The translations under genes were made by a program, and so were the position numbers. A stretch of 64,000 nt of DNA from Maridesulfovibrio sp. GTDB taxonomy: Bacteria > Desulfobacterota > Desulfovibrionia > Desulfovibrionales > Desulfovibrionaceae. Positions within the stretch are counted from its first letter, which is position 1, and every line of letters begins with the position of its first letter. The DNA is taken from assembly GCF_963676065.1 (NCBI RefSeq), contig NZ_OY780933.1:248001-312000 (forward strand). The letters are read 5' to 3'. The notes under the pieces are model-generated. The model saw nothing but the letters and a program-made list of their open reading frames with translations. It had not been told where the DNA came from and did no database searches. Of the stretch, positions 52,267 through 62,070 are shown one piece after another.

Positions 52267-53829
52267 GTGACAAAGAATATTGCCGTAATCGGGACCGGAT
52301 ATTGGGGCAAAAACCTTGTTCGTAATTTTTATCAACTCGGCTCCCTGCGTGTAATGTGCGACAATACACCCGACACTCTCGCCGCGATGGCTAAACAATA
52401 TGAAGGAGTGGAAACAACTACCTCCTACCAACATATTCTGGAGAACAATCACGTTGAAGGCATCGTTATAGCCACCCCTGCTGAAACACATTTCAAGCTA
52501 GTGGAAGAGGCTCTTCAAGCCGGAAAAGATGTTTATGTAGAGAAACCTTTGGTTTTAAATGAATCAGACGGCGAAAAACTAATCGCACTTGCAAAAGAAA
52601 AAAAACGTATACTTATGGTCGGCCATTTATTACACTACCATCCGGCATTTATCCGACTTAAAGAAATGGCGAGAGCAGGAGATCTTGGCCGTATCAACTA
52701 CATCTATTCTAACAGGCTCAACCTCGGAAAAATACGCCGGGAAGAAAATATCCTTTTTTCCTTTGCCCCTCACGATGTTTCAATGATCCTTTCCTTAGCC
52801 GGAGAATTACCTGCATCAGTCATTGCAACAGGTGGAAACTACCTACATAAAAAAATCGCGGATGTAACTACTACACATCTGGATTTCAGTTCCGGCTTAA
52901 AAGCCCACATATTTGTTTCGTGGCTGCATCCCTTCAAAGAGCAGAAACTGGTTGTTGTGGGAGATAAGAAAATGGCTGTGTTTGACGACACACTGCCATG
53001 GGAAGAAAAGCTCCTAGTCTACCCACACTCCATTGAGTGGAAAGACGGTTCTCCTGTGCCCCATAAAGTCGAGGCTGATAAAATTATCATCGAAGAAAAA
53101 GAGCCTCTACGCTCAGAATGCGCATATTTTATGGACTGTATTGCAAGCAGAAAAGAACCCTACACCAACGGCGAAGAAGGTCTCAATGTCCTGAAAGTGC
53201 TCAATGCTGCGCAACGCTCTATGAACGAAAAAGGCAGCGCAATAACCCTCTCCCCCAAACCGGTAAAAGGAGAGTGGTATGCCCATGAAACGGCTATTAT
53301 TGATCCGGGCGTTACCATCGGCGCCAACACTAAAATATGGCATTTTTCACATATTCTCGGCGAAGTGACTATAGGTGAGCGAGTATCAATAGGGCAAAAT
53401 GTTGTTATCGGGCCGGATGTCTCCATTGGCAACGGCTGCAAAATTCAAAACAACGTCTCCGTATACAAGGGAGTGATCCTTGAAGAGGATGTTTTCTGCG
53501 GCCCAAGTATGGTCTTTACCAACGTATTCAATCCTAGGGCGCACATCCGCAGGATGGACGAGTTGCGGCCGACTTTAGTGAAAAAAGGGGCTACACTCGG
53601 CGCTAACTCCACAATTGTCTGCGGCGTCACAATCGGACAATATGCAATGATCGGAGCAGGAGCAGTTATAACAAAAGATGTAAAACCAAATGCATTGATG
53701 GTTGGCACCCCGGCCCGTCAAACTGGATGGGTATGTGATTGCGGAGTAAAGCTTGACGACACACTGTGCTGCAAATCCTGCAATATGCAATACCAAAAAG
53801 AAGACAACGGAATCGCCAAACCCCAATAA
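52267..53829 (+). CDS. Fused Gfo/Idh/MocA sugar dehydrogenase - hexapeptide acetyltransferase (WbpB-WbpD type)
   Basis: This 520-residue protein has two enzymes. Residues 1 to about 310 are a Gfo/Idh/MocA oxidoreductase ([20 protein letters not shown]). From about 335 it is a left-handed beta-helix of hexapeptide repeats ([35 protein letters not shown]), ending in a Zn-ribbon-like CDCG/CCKSC tail. The parts match UDP-sugar 3-dehydrogenase and UDP-2-acetamido-3-amino-glucuronate N-acetyltransferase, which in Pseudomonas are separate proteins (WbpB, WbpD). The fusion would join the first and third steps of the pathway. GTG start with GGGGGGAG upstream. Confidence 0.87.
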   Translation: MTKNIAVIGTGYWGKNLVRNFYQLGSLRVMCDNTPDTLAAMAKQYEGVETTTSYQHILENNHVEGIVIATPAETHFKLVEEALQAGKDVYVEKPLVLNESDGEKLIALAKEKKRILMVGHLLHYHPAFIRLKEMARAGDLGRINYIYSNRLNLGKIRREENILFSFAPHDVSMILSLAGELPASVIATGGNYLHKKIADVTTTHLDFSSGLKAHIFVSWLHPFKEQKLVVVGDKKMAVFDDTLPWEEKLLVYPHSIEWKDGSPVPHKVEADKIIIEEKEPLRSECAYFMDCIASRKEPYTNGEEGLNVLKVLNAAQRSMNEKGSAITLSPKPVKGEWYAHETAIIDPGVTIGANTKIWHFSHILGEVTIGERVSIGQNVVIGPDVSIGNGCKIQNNVSVYKGVILEEDVFCGPSMVFTNVFNPRAHIRRMDELRPTLVKKGATLGANSTIVCGVTIGQYAMIGAGAVITKDVKPNALMVGTPARQTGWVCDCGVKLDDTLCCKSCNMQYQKEDNGIAKPQ

Positions 53830-53839
53830 AGTTAAGCAA

Positions 53840-54880
53840 ATGAAAAACATTGTAACTATAGTGGGGGCGCGGCCTCAATTCATCAAGGCAGCCCCTCTGG
53901 GAATGGCATTGGCTAAAGTTGAAAACTTTCGCCACAGACTTATCCATACGGGACAGCACTTTGATGCCAACATGTCGGAAATTTTCTTCAAAGAACTGGG
54001 TATTCAGGCTCCTGAATTCAACCTCGGTATCAACGGCAAAACCCATGGAGTGCTCACCGGACGCATTTTAGAAGCCCTTGATGAAATTCTACCTCAGCTA
54101 AAAGCGGACATGGTCATTATCTACGGAGATACCGACAGCACCCTCGCCGGATGCCTGAGTGCTGTAAAAATGCATATTCCCGTGGCCCACGTTGAAGCAG
54201 GTTTACGTTCATTCAACCGTAAAATGCCCGAAGAAATAAACCGTGTCCTTGTAGATCATGCCAGCGACATCCTGCTCTGCCCTTCGGTGGAAGCAATGAG
54301 TAACTTGGAGAAAGAAGGCATTATAAGCAAAGCGCACATAGTTGGAGACGTGATGTACGACATGTGTCTCATGGCATCACAAAAAGCCGGAAACATATCC
54401 ACAATACTTGAAGAGCTGGAACTAAAACAAAACAACTATTCTCTGGCAACAATTCACCGGGCAGAAAACACCGAATCAAAAGAAACTCTTGAAGCCGTCA
54501 TTTCTTTCCTTAAAGAAGCTGCAAGGAACAAACCGATCATTTTGCCCCTTCACCCAAGAACCCGTATTGCAGCCGAGCGTTTTGGAGTTTCCCTTGCCGG
54601 ATTAACAACAATTGATCCGGTTGGCTATTTTGACATGATCCAACTTCTCCAGCATGCAAACATCCTCTATACGGATTCTGGAGGGCTGCAAAAAGAGTCT
54701 TTTTTCCTGCAAATTCCATGTGTTACACTCAGGGGAGAAACAGAATGGGTGGAAACCATAAAAGCCGGCTACAACAGATTATGGCAGACACCGGAGTTTC
54801 TTCCTCGACAGAAAATTGCACCTTACGGGGATGGACACGCGGCAGCCAAGATTGTTGAAGTAATAAAACACACGCTTTAG
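53840..54880 (+). CDS. wecB: Non-hydrolysing UDP-GlcNAc 2-epimerase (WecB/WbpI type)
   Basis: This 346-residue enzyme has the family motifs GARPQFIKAAPL, YGDTDSTLAG, HVEAGLRSFNRKMPEEINR and LLYTDSGG-like ILYTDSGGLQKES. It interconverts UDP-GlcNAc and UDP-ManNAc or the 2,3-diacetamido analogue (WbpI). The ATG at 53840 is ten bases after the fusion gene stop; the longer open frame upstream is in the fusion gene's reading shadow. The neighbourhood favours the WbpI-type role. Confidence 0.9.
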   Translation: MKNIVTIVGARPQFIKAAPLGMALAKVENFRHRLIHTGQHFDANMSEIFFKELGIQAPEFNLGINGKTHGVLTGRILEALDEILPQLKADMVIIYGDTDSTLAGCLSAVKMHIPVAHVEAGLRSFNRKMPEEINRVLVDHASDILLCPSVEAMSNLEKEGIISKAHIVGDVMYDMCLMASQKAGNISTILEELELKQNNYSLATIHRAENTESKETLEAVISFLKEAARNKPIILPLHPRTRIAAERFGVSLAGLTTIDPVGYFDMIQLLQHANILYTDSGGLQKESFFLQIPCVTLRGETEWVETIKAGYNRLWQTPEFLPRQKIAPYGDGHAAAKIVEVIKHTL

Positions 54881-54901
54881 GCCATAAGAAAAGGTAAAGA
54901 C

Positions 54902-57073
54902 ATGACTGAAAAGATCACTGCCTTCAACAATAAAGTCCTAATGGTACACGAATCGCCGTGTATCAGAGTTGTAAAGGAAGTGGATGCGCTTAGGCAGAAA
55001 GGCATCTCCATCGACCTGCTATGCTCAAATATAAACAGCCACCCTGAAATAGCCGAAAAAGTAGGGACTGTATTTTACTACAACAACTATCTGGAACTAC
55101 GATCTTTTCTAAAAGACAGGCATAAAGACTGGGATGTCATCCATGCCCATAATGAACCCAATTGCATCATTGCATCAACAATAGAAGCATGTAACGAAAG
55201 ACCGGTAGTTTACGATTGTCATGACATGACAAGTGCAAGAAGCAATATCCATGGTGTTCAGGCTGAACTGGAGGAATACTGCTTTAAGAATTGCGCTGCC
55301 AGCGTACACGTAAGTGCGGGGTTGAAAAAGATAGCATTTGATAAATACGGACCGCAACTCTCCATCGTACTCCCCAGTTTCCCAGCAATCACCAAAACAA
55401 AAAAAAATAATAAGCCTAAACTCTCAGGGACACATGTTGTATACCAAGGGACCATTACGGATTCTCCCGATACAAAATATTCATATAGATATTACCTGCC
55501 TTTTTTCAAAAAACTCTGTGAAGCAGGCATACATGTTCACGTATTTCACTCACCTAATACGACATGGGAAAAACTCCCCGGATATATTGCCCTGCAAAAT
55601 AGAACCCGTTTTTTCCATCCCCACAAATGTCTGCCATACGACCAGCTCATCCATGAGATGGGCCAATTTCAATGGGGATTTTCCGGATTCAACTTTGACC
55701 ACCTCACAGAAAAGATAACTAAAGATTATCTGGACGGGGCGCTCCCTAATAAATTTTTCGACTATGTTCTTGCAGGCATTACGCCCATTGTAATCAATAA
55801 CAGTACGACGGCCAACTGGGCCGAAAAAAATGGTTTTGGCTATCACGCAAAAGACATGGATGACTTCATCCGGATATGCAAGGAAGAAAAACCGCTTGCC
55901 CCGTTCAGTAATATCGAGGCAATTGACATGAACAAACAAATTGAACGACTAATAAAAGTATACCACGTTGTTTCTGCACAAAAAGAACAGCATCGTCCGA
56001 AAAAATTATCATTCAATACCCTGGCAGAGCAATTCAAGACAACAAAAGGGAATATATCCTTTCTCACCTTGGGCTCCAACCCCAAGCCGGCGGCTGCGCT
56101 TGATATGCTGATGCAGTATTACAAATCAGGAGTCTGGATGTACAAAGAGAATGACACATTCTATTCCCATACATCCGCAGACAGCCACGCCTTCTATCTC
56201 AGTGCCCTCTGCTCAATATACAAAAGCGGAGAACATAGCGTTCTACCCGACATTCTGAATCTGAGTTCCCTACTTCTTGCTTTGAACAACCAAAACAAAG
56301 GAGGTATTTTCGGCTGGGGACTGGGCGCACCATTTGAAAATAAAATAAGATCTAAAGAGCAGGGTCCGTCAACTTGCCCCGAAACAACTACATACACAGG
56401 CATATCATCCTCCGTGTGCATAGCCCTCCTTGAAGCATACGACATCACAAAAAACATCCAATTATTGAATAGCTGTCAAATGTGGCGCGAATCCTTCTTT
56501 AAACACATAGGTTTCAATGAAATAAACGGCTGCTGCCTATATGGAGACCATGAAAGCTGGAAGCTGCCGGAGCCTCTTTTCATTCCAAATACAACCCCGT
56601 CATTCATTGGTTTTCTGTCAAAATTGGCTCAATCTTCAAGAGAAATACACGATGCAAAACTGATACGACAGGTAGGAAATAGTTTCTGGAGCCTGCACAA
56701 AGACTACAACTGGCAATATTCAAACGGTCAATTGGAAGATTTGCTGCATTTAGGAATGATCGCGGAAGGTATGTATATGGCAAGTCCTTTCCTTGATCCA
56801 TCTATTGATATTTCAGGCTTGATTTCACAGATGATTTCAAAAATGTTCAAGAGACGTCTTGATGTCAATCTGGAACGAAATTGTCTAGGCTCTTCATACT
56901 GGGGACCGGGATGGGCTTTATACTCATTTATCCTTAATGAGGCCCCCATAGAATATATCGCCGCCGGAGTAGATTTCCTTATAAAAAACCCCAGAATTAT
57001 GCTCTTCAACACACGTACTTCTGGAATTTATGCACGACTCCTAGGAAAAATGAAAGAAAAGTATCTTTTATAA
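54902..57073 (+). CDS. GT4-like glycosyltransferase fused to an alpha/alpha-toroid domain
   Basis: This 723-residue protein has an N-terminal GT-B-like glycosyltransferase (about 1-360; HAHNEPNCIIASTI, YDCHDMTSA, LPNKFFDYVLAGITPIV) and a C-terminal helical domain (about 390-723) with repeated helix pairs such as HAFYLSALCSIYKSG, LNLSSLLLALNNQNKGG and SVCIALLEAYDI. That pattern resembles the alpha/alpha toroid of glucuronyl epimerases, lyases or hydrolases. The C-terminal reaction is not known. Co-transcribed with wecB (22-base gap). Confidence 0.65.
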   Translation: MTEKITAFNNKVLMVHESPCIRVVKEVDALRQKGISIDLLCSNINSHPEIAEKVGTVFYYNNYLELRSFLKDRHKDWDVIHAHNEPNCIIASTIEACNERPVVYDCHDMTSARSNIHGVQAELEEYCFKNCAASVHVSAGLKKIAFDKYGPQLSIVLPSFPAITKTKKNNKPKLSGTHVVYQGTITDSPDTKYSYRYYLPFFKKLCEAGIHVHVFHSPNTTWEKLPGYIALQNRTRFFHPHKCLPYDQLIHEMGQFQWGFSGFNFDHLTEKITKDYLDGALPNKFFDYVLAGITPIVINNSTTANWAEKNGFGYHAKDMDDFIRICKEEKPLAPFSNIEAIDMNKQIERLIKVYHVVSAQKEQHRPKKLSFNTLAEQFKTTKGNISFLTLGSNPKPAAALDMLMQYYKSGVWMYKENDTFYSHTSADSHAFYLSALCSIYKSGEHSVLPDILNLSSLLLALNNQNKGGIFGWGLGAPFENKIRSKEQGPSTCPETTTYTGISSSVCIALLEAYDITKNIQLLNSCQMWRESFFKHIGFNEINGCCLYGDHESWKLPEPLFIPNTTPSFIGFLSKLAQSSREIHDAKLIRQVGNSFWSLHKDYNWQYSNGQLEDLLHLGMIAEGMYMASPFLDPSIDISGLISQMISKMFKRRLDVNLERNCLGSSYWGPGWALYSFILNEAPIEYIAAGVDFLIKNPRIMLFNTRTSGIYARLLGKMKEKYLL

Positions 57074-57154
57074 AATCACAAAGTTCAAAACAGCTGCCTA
57101 TCCAGCCAAAATCTGGGCCGCAACAAAATTTGATATCCCCGTCGAGGAGAAAGC

Positions 57155-59719
57155 ATGCACCCAATAGAGGCTGAAAAAGCAAACACGAACATGCAGACAC
57201 AGCATTCTCACACAGGCACAGACTCGTTCATTTTCAGTGTAATCCTTGTCGTCAACAATAGCGGTCCCAGGCTCAACACAACCTTCGACATGATAGCCAG
57301 ACAGACCATTGGTTTTCATTCACACGTACAGATCGTTGCAGTGGATACCGGCTCATCTGAAGTTGCACAGGATCTGCTCCAGAAATGGGCACAGAACTAC
57401 CCGGACAATATAACTTATTTCGACATGCCCTACGCCAGTGTACCTTCAGCCCGAAACCGTGGGATAGCTGAAGCCCGCGGCGAATGGCTTACCTTCTTTG
57501 ACGCAGATACACTGATAAGCACAAATTATTTCCAAGAATTTTGCTATTTTCTGGAAAACTCAAATTACAAAGGACCAATTCTGTGCGGTAACTGGCTGCG
57601 TTATGATGAAGCCGGCGGCAATATAACGGGACAACATGAACGTTCGATCAACTGCCGGACTTCCGGTATCGTGGATGTGAAACAGGCTCCGGAGTGTTTT
57701 ATTTCCTCGGCTGCGGCATGCCTGTTCCGAGCTTCATCTGTCCAAGATCAGGCTGTTCAATTCGGGGAACGCGTCCCAGCCTCTTTCTGCGGTGCCCACT
57801 TTGCCAATTTGCTTCTGCTTGCGGAAGGCTCTTTTTCAGTGGGAGTTGTGCAGGAAGCACACTACCTGCAAAGCTATCAGGGCATGCGAACCAGACAGGA
57901 GCAAGAGGTCTGGTCCGATCCTGCTCATTACCGCGAACAGCTAATGTTCGGCTATCTGGACCTTGTGCAACGCTACCAACGCTCAGTCGGAACTGTTCCA
58001 GACTTTGTGCAGAATCTGATCATCAGCGAAATGCGTGACTATATGTTGCGCATGCTCGGCAATACCATCCCATGTGAACTAAGTACGCAACAACTGAACG
58101 ACTTTTTTGAATTAACCCGTCTGGTTCTGCGCCATGTGGAAGCCCGCCGCATACTGCTTTATGCCATCCCGAATCTTGATTTGAAAACACGCATAGCCAT
58201 ACTTGGAGCTTTTGCAGGAAACCGTTTTTCAGGAATGCCGTTTGTAATCAAAGAAATTTCTCCAGATGGCAAAGAGGCTTTGCTGATCCATTGGTCAACA
58301 CATGAATCGAAGTACATACTGCAGCGGGGCTCGGAACCGGAACCTATTACCTGGGACAAACAGCATAGAATCACCTTTAATGACATTACGTTGTGCCATG
58401 AATACAAATGCTGGATTCCCCTGACCGACAATGTTAGCCGCATGATGAACGTAGATGGTGAAAATATCTCCGTTCTGTGTAAAGAAGCACTTCTGGAGAG
58501 CCTGGAACGCACTGAAGTGCTACAAAAATACTATACACCTACGAGTCAATGCCCCTCTAGGTTGCGAGACTTCCTTGAGATTGCTTCCAATGAACCGCCT
58601 GAACAATTTCGCAATGCATGGATACTTATGGATAGGGTCGGCAAGGCGGATGATAACGCCGAGCACCTCTGCCGCTGGATCATGCGCGAGCACCCGGATC
58701 AACTTGTATATTTTGTAATCGACCGAAAGAGCAGAGACTGGCTTAGACTCCAGAAAGACGGCCTCCCTTTACTGTCATATGGGAGCATTGAGCATCTGCA
58801 GGCCTTATCCGGAGCGCAATGGCTCATTTCTTCCCATGTTGACAAGCCGGTAACAGATCCCATGCAAACTCGTGATGATTTCGGTAAACCTTCGTACAAA
58901 GTAGCATTTCTCCAGCATGGAATCATTAAATACGACTTATCCAACTGGCTGAACGAATTCAGCATTAACTGTTTTGTTACAAGCGCTAAACTTGAATATG
59001 AATCAATGCTGGAGGGACAATATAAATTTACGCAGCGCGAACTTACTCTCTCAGGACTGCCGCGTCACGACACCCTTCTGCGCAAATCAGAATCTGGGAA
59101 AAAAGGCAAGATAATCCTAGTCTGCCCGACCTGGAGAGAACCGCTGATGCGCACAGGCATACAGGGTATGAGCACTGATGAAAAATACCTTTTTTTCAAA
59201 AAAAGTGATTTTTTCAAAGCTTGGGACAAAATTACATCCAGCCCCACTATTGCCAAGCTTGCCGGCGAACATAAATCCAGAGTTATTTTCCTTCCTCACC
59301 CGGAGACTGCGCCGTTTATCCACCTCTTTCGAATGTCTGAACGCTGCACTGCAATGTCTTGGAATGAAGTTAAATCCGTGCAGGATCTGTTAGTGGCCAG
59401 CGCTATGGTGATTACGGACTACTCTTCACTTGTATTTGATGCTGCATATATCAACAAGCCCGTAGCTTATTATCAATTCCCGGAATATCCTGATTTCAAT
59501 GAAGGCCAATCCAGAGATAAAAACTACTATGATGACACAAAGCATGGATTCGGACCTGTGGTTTCTTCTGCTGAAGAGATTAAGAACTGGATAGCAGAGA
59601 CACTTCACAACAACTGTATCCCGCAGGATATTTACACTAAAAGGGCAGAGGACTTTTTTACCCTGCGCGACGGTGAAAATTGCCGCCGGGTATACGAGGC
59701 CATTCTAAGCCGCACATAA
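57155..59719 (+). CDS. GT2 glycosyltransferase fused to a TagF-like polyol-phosphate transferase
   Basis: This 854-residue protein has an N-terminal GT2 domain (about 20-260; DTGSSEVAQDLL, SARNRGIAEARGEW, FFDADTL) and a C-terminal CDP-glycerol glycerophosphotransferase domain (about 490-850; FLQHGIIKYDLSNW, LSGLPRHDTLL, CPTWREP, FLPHPE, ITDYSSLVFDAAYI). The latter is the fold of teichoic-acid polymerases and some Gram-negative capsule polymerases, which add polyol phosphate units. The product should be a glycan with glycerol- or ribitol-phosphate. The substrate CDP-polyol genes are not in the window. GAGGAG lies upstream of the ATG. Confidence 0.85.
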   Translation: MHPIEAEKANTNMQTQHSHTGTDSFIFSVILVVNNSGPRLNTTFDMIARQTIGFHSHVQIVAVDTGSSEVAQDLLQKWAQNYPDNITYFDMPYASVPSARNRGIAEARGEWLTFFDADTLISTNYFQEFCYFLENSNYKGPILCGNWLRYDEAGGNITGQHERSINCRTSGIVDVKQAPECFISSAAACLFRASSVQDQAVQFGERVPASFCGAHFANLLLLAEGSFSVGVVQEAHYLQSYQGMRTRQEQEVWSDPAHYREQLMFGYLDLVQRYQRSVGTVPDFVQNLIISEMRDYMLRMLGNTIPCELSTQQLNDFFELTRLVLRHVEARRILLYAIPNLDLKTRIAILGAFAGNRFSGMPFVIKEISPDGKEALLIHWSTHESKYILQRGSEPEPITWDKQHRITFNDITLCHEYKCWIPLTDNVSRMMNVDGENISVLCKEALLESLERTEVLQKYYTPTSQCPSRLRDFLEIASNEPPEQFRNAWILMDRVGKADDNAEHLCRWIMREHPDQLVYFVIDRKSRDWLRLQKDGLPLLSYGSIEHLQALSGAQWLISSHVDKPVTDPMQTRDDFGKPSYKVAFLQHGIIKYDLSNWLNEFSINCFVTSAKLEYESMLEGQYKFTQRELTLSGLPRHDTLLRKSESGKKGKIILVCPTWREPLMRTGIQGMSTDEKYLFFKKSDFFKAWDKITSSPTIAKLAGEHKSRVIFLPHPETAPFIHLFRMSERCTAMSWNEVKSVQDLLVASAMVITDYSSLVFDAAYINKPVAYYQFPEYPDFNEGQSRDKNYYDDTKHGFGPVVSSAEEIKNWIAETLHNNCIPQDIYTKRAEDFFTLRDGENCRRVYEAILSRT

Positions 59720-59747
59720 CCACTCTAATTTTGCTTAGGGAAACATT

Positions 59748-60797
59748 ATGATAAATGTCTCAATAGTTGTTCCGGTGTACAACGCAGAATCCCACCTGCC
59801 TCGATTTGTACAGAGCATGCAGCAACAGACACTTGAAAATTTTGAAGTAATTTTTGTTGACGACACCTCCACAGATAACGGCCCCGCTCTATTGGAAAAA
59901 GTATGTAATAAAGACAAACGATTCCGTTTAATCCGTCATGAGAAAAATATGGGAGCCGGAGCGGCACGGAATACAGGAATAAAAGCAGCCAAAGGACAAA
60001 CCTTATGCTTTGCTGACCCGGACGACCTGCTGCCTGAACATTCACTGGAAGTTCGTTTCGATGCTTACAAAAAACATAATGCTATCGTCCGCGCATGCCA
60101 CCAAGAAGTCACGGACACAGGAGAAATAATCAATAATGAGCAACGACCTGTAAACTTCCCAGAACTATGCAATCCCGCCGAAGCAGCGTCCAAATTCGGA
60201 GTTAGTCCCTTTCTTTGTGCTCACTGGACTTGGCTGTTCCCGACAAAGATGGTGCAACGCTTAGGCATCTTTAACGAAGAGGGAATTCGTACAGCGGAAG
60301 ATATTATCTTTCTGATACGCATGTTTTTCCATATTTCAAGAATGGTCTGGATTGATGATACGGTATACTACTGGATGAAACGAACTGATTCTCTCTCCAC
60401 AACTGTATATTCCGCCAGTCATTATCTGGACTATCTGCTTTGTGTAGACATTTTTTATAATGAAGCCGCCCAGCATAAAAAACTTTCTCTGGCCGATAGT
60501 TTTTGTGATGACTATTTTGCCTGTTATCTACCGCACATGCTTATTCAAGTCGCCCATAAAAAAAGTAATGCACAAGATGTCGCTGTAGTATTGGAAGCAG
60601 CCGAACAGATCTGCGCCCGGCACGATGTTTTCAAACGCTGTCTGCAACGGACTCTGGCTGAACCGTTACACTACCCCGGACTGTTCCGCATGCTGCGAAT
60701 CATCCACGGTAAAGGGCAGGGAAAATCTCCATTACAACGTCTCTTCGACAGCCACAATGAACTGGCCACCATTTACAAATCGGCACAGGAGTCCTGA
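59748..60797 (+). CDS. GT2 family glycosyltransferase
   Basis: This 349-residue protein has the GT2 nucleotide-binding motif VVPVYNAESHLPRFVQSM, DDTSTD and the ADPDD metal motif. It is the last gene of the plus-strand glycan operon, 28 bases after the previous gene. It likely adds one sugar; specificity unknown. Confidence 0.9.
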   Translation: MINVSIVVPVYNAESHLPRFVQSMQQQTLENFEVIFVDDTSTDNGPALLEKVCNKDKRFRLIRHEKNMGAGAARNTGIKAAKGQTLCFADPDDLLPEHSLEVRFDAYKKHNAIVRACHQEVTDTGEIINNEQRPVNFPELCNPAEAASKFGVSPFLCAHWTWLFPTKMVQRLGIFNEEGIRTAEDIIFLIRMFFHISRMVWIDDTVYYWMKRTDSLSTTVYSASHYLDYLLCVDIFYNEAAQHKKLSLADSFCDDYFACYLPHMLIQVAHKKSNAQDVAVVLEAAEQICARHDVFKRCLQRTLAEPLHYPGLFRMLRIIHGKGQGKSPLQRLFDSHNELATIYKSAQES

Positions 60798-60826
60798 ACG
60801 ACATACAGGGGAACAACAAGTAAAAA

Positions 60827-61801
60827 TTAGTTTTGGATCAGCCTTTCAAGAGGATCGGTAGGAAGAGCAACAACCTCCGGTTTAGATGGAACTTCCTGTT
60901 CTATCTTCAAGGCCTGAACAAGAAATTCATGAGCAGTTGAAGCCAGATCAGTCCCTTTAGCCAAGTTAGCAGCATGGCTAAACAAGCGTTTACACCTACG
61001 AGCATCCGTCAATTCAATAAAACGCATCCCCAGCTTCAGGCAGGCTGCCGCCTCTGCCAGATGATCCGGCAAGCGTCCCCAACCTACGTCAGGGCAGGCC
61101 CGTTTCAAACCGACTCTGCGTATAATTCTGGCAGAAACTTCTGATTCATATGGACTCAAATCCTTATCTCCGGCACGCCCAGAATTGTGGATACGCCAAA
61201 GCAGCATATCTGCCGGAGTATGGCAGATCCGAGCATTACCGACAATTCGTGAAAACCATTCATAATCCTGACAGACTTTGAAATCAGGATCATAGCCCCC
61301 ATATATGGAGTACAGTTCCCTGCGCACAAGTGTGCCTCCATCAGAGATCCAATCCTTAAAAACCATTGCCGGAACCAATTGATCCGGCTGCTCTACCCAT
61401 AATGGAGCAGAACGTCGTTCCAGCGGTTGCAATCGAGCATTGCTAACCAGAATGGCACCGGTAATAATATCACACTGGGGCTTGTTTTTGATTTTATTCA
61501 GATAGTGAGCGATGATTCTAGGTGCAAGTTGATCATCTGAGCCAACCCATATGACATACTCGCCCCTTGCAAGTTCAAGACATTTGTTACGGGCAACCGG
61601 ACGCCCCTGATTTTCCTGCCAAAAATAACGAATCCTTTCCTCTGCCTTACAGATTTCATCCGTGCCGTCAGTGGAGCCGTCATCCACAATAATAAATTCG
61701 CACTCATCAGTAAGCTGGCTTAATATGGAGGAGATAAGATCAGGAATAAACTCTTTGCGGTTATAGCAGAAGCTACATACTGAGATCAGCGGGGCAGGCA
61801 T
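60827..61801 (-). CDS. GT2 family glycosyltransferase
   Basis: This 324-residue protein has the GT2 motifs SVCSFCYNRKEFIPDL, DDGSTDG and GSDDQLAP, with a QDYEWFSR region that often holds the catalytic base. The ATG at 61801 is preferred over GTG 61813 because MPAPLISVCSFCYN matches family N-termini. It is convergent with the operon above, with no terminator seen in the 29-base gap. Confidence 0.88.
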   Translation of the reverse strand: MPAPLISVCSFCYNRKEFIPDLISSILSQLTDECEFIIVDDGSTDGTDEICKAEERIRYFWQENQGRPVARNKCLELARGEYVIWVGSDDQLAPRIIAHYLNKIKNKPQCDIITGAILVSNARLQPLERRSAPLWVEQPDQLVPAMVFKDWISDGGTLVRRELYSIYGGYDPDFKVCQDYEWFSRIVGNARICHTPADMLLWRIHNSGRAGDKDLSPYESEVSARIIRRVGLKRACPDVGWGRLPDHLAEAAACLKLGMRFIELTDARRCKRLFSHAANLAKGTDLASTAHEFLVQALKIEQEVPSKPEVVALPTDPLERLIQN

Positions 61802-62070
61802 ACGAAAACTCACGTCTTGTTAAAGTTTAAATAAAAAAGGCACCGATACTTTCTACTTTAGCTTGAAAGAACAATTTTATACCTCAGCACTATGCGATAG
61901 TGTTGTCGATTTACTTTTTTTTTTCAACAATTATTTCTTTGCACCCCTATTCCCATTGAGCCGAATTATAACACCACTCTCCCCATAAACACCACTCTCA
62001 ATTTGACCAAACCACAAACCTACGGCTAGATAAAGTTATTGAGAACAACTCATAGTGAGGTTTCAAATAT

